A DNA stretch of 64,000 bases from Acidobacteriaceae bacterium KBS 83 (GCA_000381585.1 KB906735.1:270242-334241); one strand, 5' to 3'; positions 36,961 through 46,226 are shown, counted from the first letter of the stretch. A program made the numbers and translations. The notes: a model not told the origin generated them from the sequence alone.

Positions 36961-36981
36961 AGGCCTGTTTCACATAGGTCT

Positions 36982-37332
36982 ATGGCGCCCACCTCCAACC
37001 CCGATCAACGCGACCTCTTCCGCGGCGCGCTGGAGATGATGATCCTCCAGTCGCTCCGCCGCCAGCCCATGCACGGCTACGCCCTCGTCCAGCACATCAA
37101 GCAGCGTTCCGACGAGCTGCTGCAGGTGGAAGAGGGCTCGCTCTACCCTGCCTTGCAGCGCATGCTGAAAGACAATCTCGTCAAGGCCCAGTGGGAAACC
37201 TCCGCCAGCAACCGCCGCGTGCGCACCTACCGCATCACCCCGGCGGGCATCAAGCACCTCGAACGTGAAGTCTCCAGCTTTGAGCAGATGCTGAAGGGCA
37301 TCCATCTCGTCCTCGCTCCCGCCGAATCCTAA
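36982..37332 (+). CDS. PadR-family transcriptional regulator
   Basis: A 116-residue winged-helix regulator: RGALEMMILQSLRRQPMHGY (first helices), EEGSLYPALQRMLKDNLVKA (recognition helix; SLYPAL is the PadR signature) and RRVRTYRITPAGIKHLEREV (wing and dimer helix). This is the short form found next to ADOP permeases in Acidobacteriota. No strong ribosome site precedes the ATG and the transcript may have a short leader. It is followed 12 bases later by the permease gene, so the two form an operon and the palindrome upstream may mediate autoregulation. Confidence 0.92.
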   Translation: MAPTSNPDQRDLFRGALEMMILQSLRRQPMHGYALVQHIKQRSDELLQVEEGSLYPALQRMLKDNLVKAQWETSASNRRVRTYRITPAGIKHLEREVSSFEQMLKGIHLVLAPAES

Positions 37333-37343
37333 GGGGCTCCCTC

Positions 37344-39980
37344 ATGAATTGGCTTCGACAGCTCTTCACCCGCCGGCAGATCTACAACGACCTCTCCGAG
37401 GAGATCCGGCAGCACCTCGCGGAGAAGGTCGAGGCCCTCATCGCCGAAGGCATGAGCTGCCAGGACGCCGAGTACGCCGCAAAGCGCGAGTTTGGCAACA
37501 TAGCCCGCATCGAAGAGTCGGGCCACCAGCCCTGGATGTGGCCGCGCGCCGAAAGCATCCTCGCCGACATCCGCTTCGCCTTCCGCAAGCTGCGCCACTC
37601 ACCCGGCTTCGCTCTCACCGCCATCCTCACCCTCGCCTTTGGCATTGGCGCCAACGTCGTCGTCTTCAGCGTTCTCAACGGCATCCTCCTTCGCCCCATC
37701 GACGTTCCGCAACCCGGCAATCTCTTTCAGATCGCGCACGGTGAAAACGGAGGCGACTCGCAGTCCTATCCCGACTACCGCGACCTTCGCGATCGCAACC
37801 AGTCCTTCACCGGACTGCTGGCCTACAAGGTTCTCAGCGTCGGCATCACCCTGGAAAAGTCGGTCTCGCAGACCTGGGGCATCGCCGCCTCCGGCAACTA
37901 CTTCGATGTGCTCGGCCTGCAGCCCGCGCTCGGACGCTTCTTCCATGCGTCGGACGAACACGGCCTCGGCTCGGCCCCCTACATCGTGCTCAGCTACGAC
38001 TTCTGGCGCCGCCAGTTCGCCGGCAACCCGGGCGTCATCGGCAGCACCGTCCTGCTCAGTCAACATCCCTTCACCATCCTCGGTATCGCCCGCGAAGACT
38101 TTCACGGCACCGACTACTTCTTCTCGCCGGACTACTGGATCCCCGTCGTCAACGCCGAGCAGGTCACCGGCTGGGACGACTTCTGCTGCCGCGATCACGG
38201 CGGCTTCATCCTCCTCGGCCGCCTCAAGCCAGGCGTCGCGCCGCAGCTGTCTACGGAAAACCTCAACACCATCGCTCGCCAGATGGCAAAAGAGAATCTG
38301 AAGGACGAGGGTCTCACCCTCAGCGTGCGCCGCCCCGGGCCAGCGGGCGACACGCACGACCCCATGAGAAACGCGCTCTTCGGCATCACTCTGCTGGCCG
38401 TGCTCGTCCTGCTCGCCGCCTGCGCCAATCTCGCCGGCATCTTCGCCGCGCGCGCCGCCGACCGCTCGAGCGAGCTCGCCATCCGTCTCGCCATCGGCTC
38501 CAGCCGCTGGATGGTCGCGCGCCAGTTGCTCGCGGAAGCCGTGCTCCTCTCTCTCATCGGCGGCATCGTCGGCACCTTCCTCGCTCGCCTGCTGCTCGGC
38601 GCACTCGCCCACTGGCGCGCCGGAGACTTCCCCACCCGCTTCCTCATCGCGCCCGATGCGCGCGTCTACCTCGTCGCCATCGCCCTCTCCATCCTCAGCG
38701 GCATTCTCTTCGCCATCCTGCCCGCGCGGCAGGTCTGGAGCATCGATGTCATCCAGGCGATCAAGAGCGGTTACGTATTTGCCGGCTCTTTCCGCCGCTT
38801 CGCCGTGCGCGACGTCCTGCTCATCCTCCAGATCGTCGTGTGCACCCTGCTCGTCACCGCGTCGCTCGTCTCCGTGCGCGGTATGATGCGCCTCCTGCAC
38901 GTGCCTCTCGGTATGGAGCCGCGCGGCGTCACCTTCGCCGAGGTCGATCTGAAGACCGCCGGCGTCCCCGACGCGCAATCACGCCTTGTCCAGAGACGTC
39001 TACTGGACGCGGCAGCCACCCTGCCTGGAGTAACCTCCGCCGCCACCTCCGACAATCTCCCGTTCATGAACGGATGCTGCTGGTCTGTCTACCCTGGAAC
39101 CACCACGCAGTTCGTACCCTCGCGCGTGGCCTTCTCGTCCAATGTCTACCTGGTCTCTCCCGGCTATCTGCAGCTCGCCGGAACCCGTCTTGTATCCGGC
39201 CGCAACTTCACCGCCGACGACAAGCCTGGCTCACCCGCCGTCGCCATCGTCAATGAAACCTTCGCCCGCCAACTTTCCGGCACCACCACTCGTGCTATCG
39301 GCGGGCATTATGCCATGTGGGACAAGGCGCGATATGAAATCGTCGGCGTCGTCGAAGACGGCAAGTACAACAGTCTCGGTGAAGATCCGCAGCCCGCCAT
39401 GTTCCTCGCCTACGCGCAAGGCATTGGCGAATTCATCGTCTCCAGCCAGATATACGTGCTCGTCCGTTCGCATTTGCCGCAGGACCAGATCACCCGCTCG
39501 CTCCATCACGTGCTCTCCCAGATCGTCACCACCGCTCCGATCCCTGTACTTGCCTGGAACGACGCCATCGACCGCTCCATGATGCTCACCCGCGCCGCCG
39601 CCACGGTGCTCGGCGTCATGGGCCTCATGGCTGCCCTACTCGCCGTCACCGGCCTCTTCGGCATGGCCTCTTACTCCGTCTCGAAACGCATGAAAGAGCA
39701 GGGCATCCGCATCGCGCTCGGTGCGCAGCGCTTCCAGGTCATGCGCTCCACGCTCAGCCGTCCCATCCTCATCCTGCTTGGCGGTTCCTGCATCGGCCTC
39801 CTCGGCGGAGTGCTCGCCGCCGGCGTCCTTGCGCATCTCATCTCCTTCGCCAGTACACGCGACCCGCTTGTGTTGGCAGGAGTCGTCCTCACCATGATGC
39901 TGCTCGGCTTGGTCGCCACCTGGGTACCCGCACGCCGAGCCCTGCACATCGACCCCGCAGGGCTCCTGCGAGACTCGTGA
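37344..39980 (+). CDS. ADOP-type ABC transporter permease (MacB/FtsX, duplicated)
   Basis: An 878-residue inner-membrane protein. The N-terminus carries the permease prefix region (DLSEEIRQHLAEKVEALIAE, then AAKREFGNIARIEE). Then comes MacB-like core SPGFALTAILTLAFGIGANV (TM1), a periplasmic domain, an FtsX block (LAVLVLLAACANLAGIFAAR with SELAIRLAIGSSRW), a second periplasmic domain and the last FtsX block (GLFGMASYSVSKRMKEQGIR, then IALGAQ) ending HIDPAGLLRDS. This is the 'acidobacterial duplicated orphan permease' layout without a linked ATPase gene. Cargo is unknown. Large antisense frames opposite it are composition artefacts. Confidence 0.92.
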   Translation: MNWLRQLFTRRQIYNDLSEEIRQHLAEKVEALIAEGMSCQDAEYAAKREFGNIARIEESGHQPWMWPRAESILADIRFAFRKLRHSPGFALTAILTLAFGIGANVVVFSVLNGILLRPIDVPQPGNLFQIAHGENGGDSQSYPDYRDLRDRNQSFTGLLAYKVLSVGITLEKSVSQTWGIAASGNYFDVLGLQPALGRFFHASDEHGLGSAPYIVLSYDFWRRQFAGNPGVIGSTVLLSQHPFTILGIAREDFHGTDYFFSPDYWIPVVNAEQVTGWDDFCCRDHGGFILLGRLKPGVAPQLSTENLNTIARQMAKENLKDEGLTLSVRRPGPAGDTHDPMRNALFGITLLAVLVLLAACANLAGIFAARAADRSSELAIRLAIGSSRWMVARQLLAEAVLLSLIGGIVGTFLARLLLGALAHWRAGDFPTRFLIAPDARVYLVAIALSILSGILFAILPARQVWSIDVIQAIKSGYVFAGSFRRFAVRDVLLILQIVVCTLLVTASLVSVRGMMRLLHVPLGMEPRGVTFAEVDLKTAGVPDAQSRLVQRRLLDAAATLPGVTSAATSDNLPFMNGCCWSVYPGTTTQFVPSRVAFSSNVYLVSPGYLQLAGTRLVSGRNFTADDKPGSPAVAIVNETFARQLSGTTTRAIGGHYAMWDKARYEIVGVVEDGKYNSLGEDPQPAMFLAYAQGIGEFIVSSQIYVLVRSHLPQDQITRSLHHVLSQIVTTAPIPVLAWNDAIDRSMMLTRAAATVLGVMGLMAALLAVTGLFGMASYSVSKRMKEQGIRIALGAQRFQVMRSTLSRPILILLGGSCIGLLGGVLAAGVLAHLISFASTRDPLVLAGVVLTMMLLGLVATWVPARRALHIDPAGLLRDS

Positions 39981-40015
39981 AGAACCATGACTGAGACATA
40001 CAAATCGATTCGGAA

Positions 40016-40573
40016 ATGATGAATCCCATGGCCAAAACACTTGCGTACTGCCCCCATGCAACAGAAGAGATACCTGTGACATGTATCGACCAAAGGACAA
40101 CATCGGAGACGAGGTCCGCATCGGGCACAGCATCCTTGCTTGCCCAGCTCGGTGCACACGCGACCGCCCGGCTCACCAGTCGGCTGGCCGTGCTGGAGCT
40201 CGCTCCTGCGCACGCAGGCATTCTCAAAATCCTGGCCGGTACGCCAGGCATAAGTCAGTGCACACTTGCCAGGGCTCTCGGAACACTCCCGAGCCGAATG
40301 GTGGGATACGTCGACGAGCTCGAACGGAAAGATCTGCTGGAGCGCCGGCCGCACCAGAGCGACCGGCGTAACTATGCCCTGTACCTGACCAAAGCAGGGC
40401 AAGCCCTATATCGATCCACCTGCCGGCTGGCGGATGAGCATCAAGAGGCGCTTTTGGTGGGACTATCAAGGCACCAACAGGTGCAGCTAACGGAGCTACT
40501 GCAACTCGTCGCCAATCAACAGGGCCTGATCTCGATCATTCATCCGATGACACCATCGCAAGGGACACAATGA
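40016..40573 (+). CDS. MarR-family transcriptional regulator
   Basis: A 185-residue winged-helix dimer. After a 38-residue non-conserved N-terminus, the core reads LAQLGAHATARLTSRLAVLE, LAPAHAGILKILAGTPGISQ, CTLARALGTLPSRMVGYVDE, LERKDLLERRPHQSDRRNYA (the wing with the DRRNYAL signature), LYLTKAGQALYRSTCR. The start may be any of three closely spaced ATGs. It begins 35 bases after the ADOP stop and could be co-transcribed; no obvious own target gene is adjacent. Confidence 0.85.
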   Translation: MMNPMAKTLAYCPHATEEIPVTCIDQRTTSETRSASGTASLLAQLGAHATARLTSRLAVLELAPAHAGILKILAGTPGISQCTLARALGTLPSRMVGYVDELERKDLLERRPHQSDRRNYALYLTKAGQALYRSTCRLADEHQEALLVGLSRHQQVQLTELLQLVANQQGLISIIHPMTPSQGTQ

Positions 40574-40854
40574 TGTAGATTCAATGGCCGAAAGCTCGTC
40601 CTGTAGAACTGGCTGCCTAGCGCAACGGACAAGAGCACAGGTCTAGAACTTTCCTAAGTCAGACACCTTATACTTACAAACCATCAAGGTGTTATTCGGA
40701 AGCATTTGCAGGTCAAGGCTGACATCGATGCACGGGATGCGTCCGCGTTGGTGTCGCTAAACGCATCTTGTCTCTTGATTCCCCGGATCGTCGGCAAAAC
40801 AGGAAGTTGAATATCCCTTCCACTTAGCGATCATTCGGGAGTGACCCCGCTCCC
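40574..40854. other. Intergenic region, nothing recognised
   Basis: Convergent spacer between marR and the cytochrome c peroxidase gene. No clear hairpin with U-tract. Confidence 0.4.
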
Positions 40855-42372
40855 TTATAGCGAGTTGAGGAACGCCACCAACTCAGCTTTCTGCTGATTG
40901 GTCAGCCCCATATTGAAGCGCTCGTTGTAGAAGTTCACTAGCTGGTTCAGATCGGTGGCCGCACCATTGTGAAAATAAGGAGCACGTGCCGCGAGGCCTC
41001 GCAGGATAGGGCCCTTGATACGATTTAGGTCGGTGCACTGACCTGTCAGCATGGCCTTCCCAATGTCTGTAGTGTAGATCGTGCCTTCTCCGGTAAACGG
41101 GTCGGTGCAACCGCTAATCCGGTAAACCGGCAGGTCAGGGAAGTTCAATTGAGCCAGCGCATTCCTGATCTGAGGATTCGTTTCGTACCGGGGAGAGTGT
41201 CCAGTTCCGATATCGAGGGGTAAAGGCAGAGAGTGATCGCCCACCCCAGGCGCGTCATGGCACGTCCCGCAAGTTCCAGTGATCGTAGAGGGGTTACCAA
41301 GCGCCGGATTGTCGTTGAGGCCGCGAACATCTGTGATGTGGATCGGGAAGCTGTTGAAGATCTGCTCACCGGCAGCAATTTCGGTGCGCGCGGCTTCTTC
41401 GGCGGAGAAAGCGCGTCGCTGGTTGGTCCAAGGCTCAAAGAGCGTGAAGATCGTCGGATCGAATCTGGATGGTGTCAGCGAATCGTTTATCCCTGGGGCA
41501 TAGGTCTGGCGTGAGAGCGCGAGCGGGCCGCCTTTGGCGCCGAATGCGGAGAGCAGCCCGGCACGGAAATCCCAGAACTGCGCCGTATAAAGGCCGAGTT
41601 CCACTCTGACGATATCGGCAAGTTGGGCGGCGGTTGGGTCGGCGGCAGACTGCGCGTGAGTCTGGACTGCATGCAATGCCTGCGTCGTGAGATCTGCTTC
41701 CAGATTGGCATTAAATGTGGCGGGGTCATTCAGCGGAAGCGCCGCGCTTTCACGTCCATCGAACATGACCGCACTCAGGAATCTGAGGTTCGTGGTAGGA
41801 AGCGGCCGGCGGTAGAAGGATAGGATCTGCTGTCCGGTGCTGGTGTCGGTTGAACAGCCGTAAGGATCGTACTCGGGCTGCACTGAGAACTGCGTAGAAA
41901 CAACAGGTGCGGCAAGGCCGATTCGGATCAGTCCGTGTTCCAGAAGCAGTGAATGGTCGGCTTCATCCCGGGGCCCCGCACCAGGACAATTTGCGCCGTC
42001 AACAGAAGCGAAAAGGGGGTCCCTGCCCCGACTGGAGGTATACCTCTCGCGGACGCCCGTAACACTGACGCTGAAGCCCTGGCTGACCACATGGCATGTT
42101 GCGCAACTGCGACCGTTGGTGCCGAGACTCTGGAAGAATGCGCTCTTCTGGCTGATATTTCCGTTCTCGCTGTAGGTGGCCACGAACCCGCTGCGATCCA
42201 GATAAGGCTGAAGGTTGAAAATCACCGAATTTCCGGTAGCCTTCGCTTGCTCACCGCGAACGGAATCCAAACCGAGAACGAGAAGAATTGCAGCGGCCGC
42301 GGCCGTCGCGGCTACTCCCCCGATGACGCGAGTTCTCACAAGGCGCTTCGACTTCAAGACGTTGAGCGACAT
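40855..42372 (-). CDS. Di-haem cytochrome c peroxidase family protein
   Basis: A 505-residue exported protein with two covalent haem sites: RSCATCHVV (about residue 92) and GTCGTCHDA (about residue 367). It has a signal-anchor of residues about 15-40 (VIGGVAATAAAAAILLVLGL). The C-terminus GPILRGLAARAPYFHNGAATD and LNQLVNFYNERFNMGLT is the conserved CCP/MauG-type ending, with RAPYFHNG diagnostic. Start 42372 is supported by GGAGG four bases upstream; the in-frame start at 42558 would overlap the divergent gene. It is larger than classical BCCP (about 330 residues). Expected to reduce peroxides or oxidise an unknown partner in the periplasm. Confidence 0.88.
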   Translation of the reverse strand: MSLNVLKSKRLVRTRVIGGVAATAAAAAILLVLGLDSVRGEQAKATGNSVIFNLQPYLDRSGFVATYSENGNISQKSAFFQSLGTNGRSCATCHVVSQGFSVSVTGVRERYTSSRGRDPLFASVDGANCPGAGPRDEADHSLLLEHGLIRIGLAAPVVSTQFSVQPEYDPYGCSTDTSTGQQILSFYRRPLPTTNLRFLSAVMFDGRESAALPLNDPATFNANLEADLTTQALHAVQTHAQSAADPTAAQLADIVRVELGLYTAQFWDFRAGLLSAFGAKGGPLALSRQTYAPGINDSLTPSRFDPTIFTLFEPWTNQRRAFSAEEAARTEIAAGEQIFNSFPIHITDVRGLNDNPALGNPSTITGTCGTCHDAPGVGDHSLPLPLDIGTGHSPRYETNPQIRNALAQLNFPDLPVYRISGCTDPFTGEGTIYTTDIGKAMLTGQCTDLNRIKGPILRGLAARAPYFHNGAATDLNQLVNFYNERFNMGLTNQQKAELVAFLNSL

Positions 42373-42423
42373 CGTGCCTCCATTGCGCGTGATCGTGATC
42401 GGGACCCGGGCTTCCGGCAATAG

Positions 42424-42440
42424 CGAACGCCTGACGTTCG
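42424..42440. promoter_or_regulatory. Inverted repeat in divergent promoter region
   Basis: CGAACG-CCTGA-CGTTCG, a perfect 6-5-6 palindrome, lies in the 167 bases between the divergent cytochrome c peroxidase and kinase genes. A candidate operator for either; no regulator can be named. Confidence 0.4.
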
Positions 42441-42511
42441 TATGACTTTCTTCTGTCCCGCCATACTGTTGAAAATGCGAGCGTTGGCCCGAATGGCCGG
42501 ACGGAGGTAAA

Positions 42512-42601
42512 ATGTCGGCCTCACTCCGCGGGGCATGGAATGGCGGCAGGATCAGCAAGAATCCAGGGCGAGGTACGGTTCGGCGAAGACTTCGAACTTG
42601 A
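42512..42601 (+). CDS. Short upstream ORF overlapping the kinase gene start
   Basis: An ATG at 42512 with GGAGG four bases upstream opens a 29-codon frame (SASLRGAWNGGRISKNPGRG and a basic tail) ending at TGA 42599-42601, 60 bases inside the kinase gene in another frame. The kinase ATG at 42540 itself lacks a good ribosome site. This suggests a leader peptide with translational coupling, or less likely a misplaced kinase start. Confidence 0.4.
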   Translation: MSASLRGAWNGGRISKNPGRGTVRRRLRT

Positions 42602-45600
42602 TTGCCGCAATTTCCAGCTTCGACGCGCCGGCCGCGTGCTGAAACTGGAACGGATCCCTTTGGAGATGCTGATCCTGCTGATCGAACGGGCAGGTCACCT
42701 GGTCACCCGAGAGGAAATCGCAGAACGGATCTGGGGAACAAATGTCTTCCTCGACACAGACAACAGCATCAACAGCGCGATCCGGAAGATCCGGCAAGTG
42801 TTGCGGGACGATCCTGAGCAGCCCAGATTCGTTCAGACGGTGATCGGGCGAGGGTATCACTTTGTTGTCTCTCAACTGAGGTCCGATTCCGCCGAGAGTG
42901 CCTCAACAGACGAACACAGGATCGCAGCGGATGGTTCTCTCCTAGGCCGCAAGATCGGAGATTACCGCGTTCTTGAATTGATTGGTGGCGGCGGTATGGG
43001 AGTGGTGTATCGGGCTGAAGATCTCAAGTTGGACCGCCAAGTCGCCATAAAATTCCTCCCCGCTGAACTGGTGAATACAGCGGCCGCCTTCGAGCGGATG
43101 AAGCGAGAGGCACGCATGGCCTCAGTCCTGGAACATTCCAACATCTGCCCGATTTATCAACTCGCCGAATTTGAGGGCCGGCCATTCATTGTCATGCCAT
43201 TGCTCAACGGCAGAACGCTACGGGAATGGATAGTGTCGCAGCGTACACGACCCGCTGGAATCTGCGCCCGGGAGATTCTGAACCTGGCAATTCAGATCAG
43301 CGAAGCGCTCAAGGCAGCACACGCTCGGAGTATTCTGCACCGCGATATCAAGCCTGCCAATATCTTCATTACATCGAATGATGAGGTAAAAATCCTCGAC
43401 TTTGGAGTAGCAGAGATCCTGCATGTGGGTGGAACTGCCGGGAGTGATACTCAAGCCGAAACCGACTGTTCCTTCACCGGCACACCCGCTTATTTATCGC
43501 CAGAGCAGATTCTTGGCGAGACGCTGGATGAGCGGACTGATCTATTCTGTTTCGGCTCCGTTCTCTACGAAATGTGTACCGGACACCGTGCATTTGAACG
43601 AGAGAACATAGCTGCCACATACGAGGCAATTCTTGGCGAACCGCCGCCTCCCATCCGTGTATGTAGGGCGGAGCTCCCGATCAAGTTGGAAGCGATCGTC
43701 CAGAAGGCGATGGAACGGGACCGCGAGCGTCGATATCGAACGGCGGCGGAAATGGGCGCGGAACTCTCCACCCTTAGAGCCGAACTAAGCTCTCCGGCAG
43801 AAACAGCGCCGGAACAGGACCAAGCTTCAGGGCGAATCTCCATCTGGCGGACAGTGGGAGTTAGTTTGGCCGTCGCGAGCATGCTGGCCCCCGCGGCGCT
43901 CTGGCTGCTGATGCGCACAGATACACAACAGCCGTTCCGGGACTTCACCATCACACAAATTACCGATACCGGGCGCGCCGAGCAGGCGGCCATCTCCCCG
44001 GACGGCAAGTACGTTTTACACGTGCAGGATGAGAGGGGGATGAAGAGCCTCCGCCTGCGCAATATCGTGACCGGAAGCGATATGGAGATTCTGTCGCCCG
44101 AAGGAACGCGCTTCAAATCGCTGGTGTTCTCGCCAGATGGCAATTACGTCTACTTCCGCCGGCTCGTGAACAGTATCGGCAACGAATGGGACGTGTTCCG
44201 CATGCCTGTTCTTGGCGGCAGCCCAGAACGACTTATGCGCGATGTCGACAGCGACATCACCTTTTCGCCTGACGGAACGCGGCTCTCATATGTAAGAGCC
44301 AATGATCCCGACGAGGGTAGATACCGTGCGCTGACGGCCGATCTGGACGGCAGCAACGAAACCGTCCTGACGGATCAGAAGATCAATGGTTTCGGCAACG
44401 ACGGGTACCCGCCTTTCAATACATGGTCGCCCGACGGCAAGCAAATTGTCTTTACATTCGCCAAAATGGCCGACGAACCGGGCATTATCCGGGTGTTGAA
44501 CATAACGACGGGGCGATTCAGCGCATTGCAGCATTTTCCGGACCTGCTGACCTTCGATATTCACTGGCTGCCAGGCGGCAAGTGGCTGCTGCTTGTGCAG
44601 TCACCGCGAGGTGGAGAGCCAGGTTCATCTCAGATCAGCGCATTTTCTCTGAGAGACGGGAAACTTTATCCGGTAACCCGCGACGCGAACAGCTACTCGA
44701 GTCTCAGCCTCTCTGCTGACGGGAAGATTGCGGCAGCCGTGCAGAACAGGTCGTTCTCTCACATAGATCTTTTCGATTTGAATTCGCATGGGCTGGAAGC
44801 CCGCAAAGACGTGATTCCGGACGTTCTGGCGAATGTACGCTCGTTCGACTGGTCGGGTAAGGATCATCTGCTCGTTTCCGACGGATCCAGACTTTTCCGT
44901 GTCGACGTCTCGAATGGAAAATCGACGGAACTCCTCTCCGAGGCGCCGAGGGCTATTGTCGGCCTGGCGCAGTGCGCGACCGGCGCTATCGTGATCAACC
45001 TCGAATCCAGGACGGGCAATCGCAGCGGCGAAATTTGGAGGCTAAACCCGGACGGGTCGAATCCAAGCAGACTTAGCAACGGACAATACGATATGTCTCC
45101 CGCATGCTCTCCGAACGGCAAATGGGTGTACTACCTTGATGGAATGCAGCGTCTAAAGCGCGTTCCCACGGAAGGAGGAAAATCCGAAGCCGTTGGGGGG
45201 GCCATTACGAACCTCGACCGCGTGTTTGGGACCTTGAGCTTTTCACCCCGTGGGAACCGGATGCTCGCATTGGTGGACATTGTGGATCGCGCTTCGAACC
45301 GGGCGCAGCCACGCTTGGCCATTTTCGACCTACAAGGCGGAACTCAATCCGCTCCGCGGCTGCTTGTCCCCAATCCGAACATCAGTGCAGGATCGTTGTA
45401 CAGTGGCGGTGCGCGATTCAGCCCGGACGGCTACTCGGTCGTATATGCGATCAAGACGAATGGCGTTGGGAACCTCTGGATTCAGCCACTCGACGGCTCC
45501 CCGGGACGCGTCGCAACAAATTACTCGTCCGACGTAATTTCTCACTTTCGTCTTTCGCCTGATGGCACCGCGCTGGCAGTCAGCCGCGTGCACACTATCT

Positions 45601-45638
45601 CAGATATCGTCGTCCTCCGGAATGCCCCGAACCCCTAG
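42540..45638 (+). CDS. Winged-helix / Ser-Thr kinase / TolB beta-propeller membrane fusion
   Basis: A 1032-residue protein with four parts. Residues 8-110: OmpR/PhoB-type winged helix (LEMLILLIERAGHLVTREEI, IWGTNVFLDTDNSINSAIRK, FVQTVIGRGYHFV). Residues 140-410: Hanks-type kinase with IGGGGMGVVYRAED, Lys in VAIKFLP, HRDIKPANI (about 267), LDFGVAEI (about 287) and GTPAYLSPEQ, so it looks catalytically complete. One membrane helix about 439-459 (SLAVASMLAPAALWLLM). From about 470 to the end: TolB/WD40-like repeats (ISPDGKYVLHV, FSPDGNYVYF, FSPDGTRLSYV, WSPDGKQIVF, FSPDGYSVVYA, LSPDGTALAV). A DNA-binding and kinase module would face the cytoplasm and the propeller the periplasm. Ligand, DNA target and substrate are unknown. 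It is divergent from the cytochrome c peroxidase gene. Confidence 0.9.
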   Translation: MAAGSARIQGEVRFGEDFELDCRNFQLRRAGRVLKLERIPLEMLILLIERAGHLVTREEIAERIWGTNVFLDTDNSINSAIRKIRQVLRDDPEQPRFVQTVIGRGYHFVVSQLRSDSAESASTDEHRIAADGSLLGRKIGDYRVLELIGGGGMGVVYRAEDLKLDRQVAIKFLPAELVNTAAAFERMKREARMASVLEHSNICPIYQLAEFEGRPFIVMPLLNGRTLREWIVSQRTRPAGICAREILNLAIQISEALKAAHARSILHRDIKPANIFITSNDEVKILDFGVAEILHVGGTAGSDTQAETDCSFTGTPAYLSPEQILGETLDERTDLFCFGSVLYEMCTGHRAFERENIAATYEAILGEPPPPIRVCRAELPIKLEAIVQKAMERDRERRYRTAAEMGAELSTLRAELSSPAETAPEQDQASGRISIWRTVGVSLAVASMLAPAALWLLMRTDTQQPFRDFTITQITDTGRAEQAAISPDGKYVLHVQDERGMKSLRLRNIVTGSDMEILSPEGTRFKSLVFSPDGNYVYFRRLVNSIGNEWDVFRMPVLGGSPERLMRDVDSDITFSPDGTRLSYVRANDPDEGRYRALTADLDGSNETVLTDQKINGFGNDGYPPFNTWSPDGKQIVFTFAKMADEPGIIRVLNITTGRFSALQHFPDLLTFDIHWLPGGKWLLLVQSPRGGEPGSSQISAFSLRDGKLYPVTRDANSYSSLSLSADGKIAAAVQNRSFSHIDLFDLNSHGLEARKDVIPDVLANVRSFDWSGKDHLLVSDGSRLFRVDVSNGKSTELLSEAPRAIVGLAQCATGAIVINLESRTGNRSGEIWRLNPDGSNPSRLSNGQYDMSPACSPNGKWVYYLDGMQRLKRVPTEGGKSEAVGGAITNLDRVFGTLSFSPRGNRMLALVDIVDRASNRAQPRLAIFDLQGGTQSAPRLLVPNPNISAGSLYSGGARFSPDGYSVVYAIKTNGVGNLWIQPLDGSPGRVATNYSSDVISHFRLSPDGTALAVSRVHTISDIVVLRNAPNP

Positions 45639-45989
45639 GGACAATTTTTCAATAAGAGCGACGCACATGCGCCGCAGCTCGGCTTACGTGCGCGACACAG
45701 CACTCAACAATTCTTGCCGACGTGCTCGATCCGTTGGATCGCCATGCGTTCATGGTAACGAATCTAGGTTCGAGTCCTAGCGAGGGGCGCGCGTTTGGAG
45801 ATTGGTCTAAGAACGACAAGTCGCCCAGTGTTTACAAATCCAGCCCACCTGGACGTAAAACCGGCTATACGTGCATGGGCGTCTGACCGCTATCACTCCT
45901 TGTTCTATCCGGTATCCTGGCGGTAGCTACGAGCAAGTGGATGATCTACCTAATCCTTATAGGCACTACAGGCGCAATGCGTGTGAGGG
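45639..45989. other. Spacer with a tRNA-like 3' arm
   Basis: No gene. Only the T-arm/acceptor-like piece at 45764-45787 stands out. Confidence 0.4.
45764..45787 (+). other. tRNA 3'-end-like fragment (T-arm plus acceptor strand)
   Basis: CTAGG-TTCGAGT-CCTAG is a perfect T-stem with a canonical T-loop, followed by CGAGGGG as a 3' acceptor strand. No matching CCCCTCG, D-arm or sound anticodon stem lies upstream, so this is a partial tRNA. Such pieces often mark old attachment sites. It may also be chance. Confidence 0.4.
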
Positions 45990-46226
45990 CTATCGCTGCC
46001 CACGCTCAATCGCCTTGACCGCTTCGTCCGTTGTCAGGACCGCGCGTGCGAGGAACGCATAATTAATTAGCGCTGCCGTATAGGCATAGCCCCATTCCGG
46101 GTGTTTCGGCGCTGCGGTCGCGTCTTTCACCACGGCCACCTCGAAACCCTGCTCCAGCAATTCTCGCAAGTGAGATTTGACGCGCATGTTGGCAAACGTT
46201 CCACCAAGTAGGATCTCGTTGATCTT
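45990..46226 (-). pseudogene. Isochorismatase-like cysteine hydrolase, C-terminal fragment
   Basis: The minus strand encodes ILLGGTFANMRVKSHLRELL followed by EQGFEVAVVKDATAAPKHPE and LINYAFLARAVLTTDEAVKA. This is the last third of the isochorismatase/nicotinamidase fold. Where the catalytic Cys should be (NMCVESHLRE) there is Arg, and the N-terminal two thirds with the Asp and Lys of the triad are missing. Confidence 0.72.

Noticed and set aside
37599-38978. 459-codon antisense frame opposite the ADOP permease
   Set aside because: It is Glu/Gly/Asp-Val-rich with no domain and exists because the sense strand has strong third-position GC bias.
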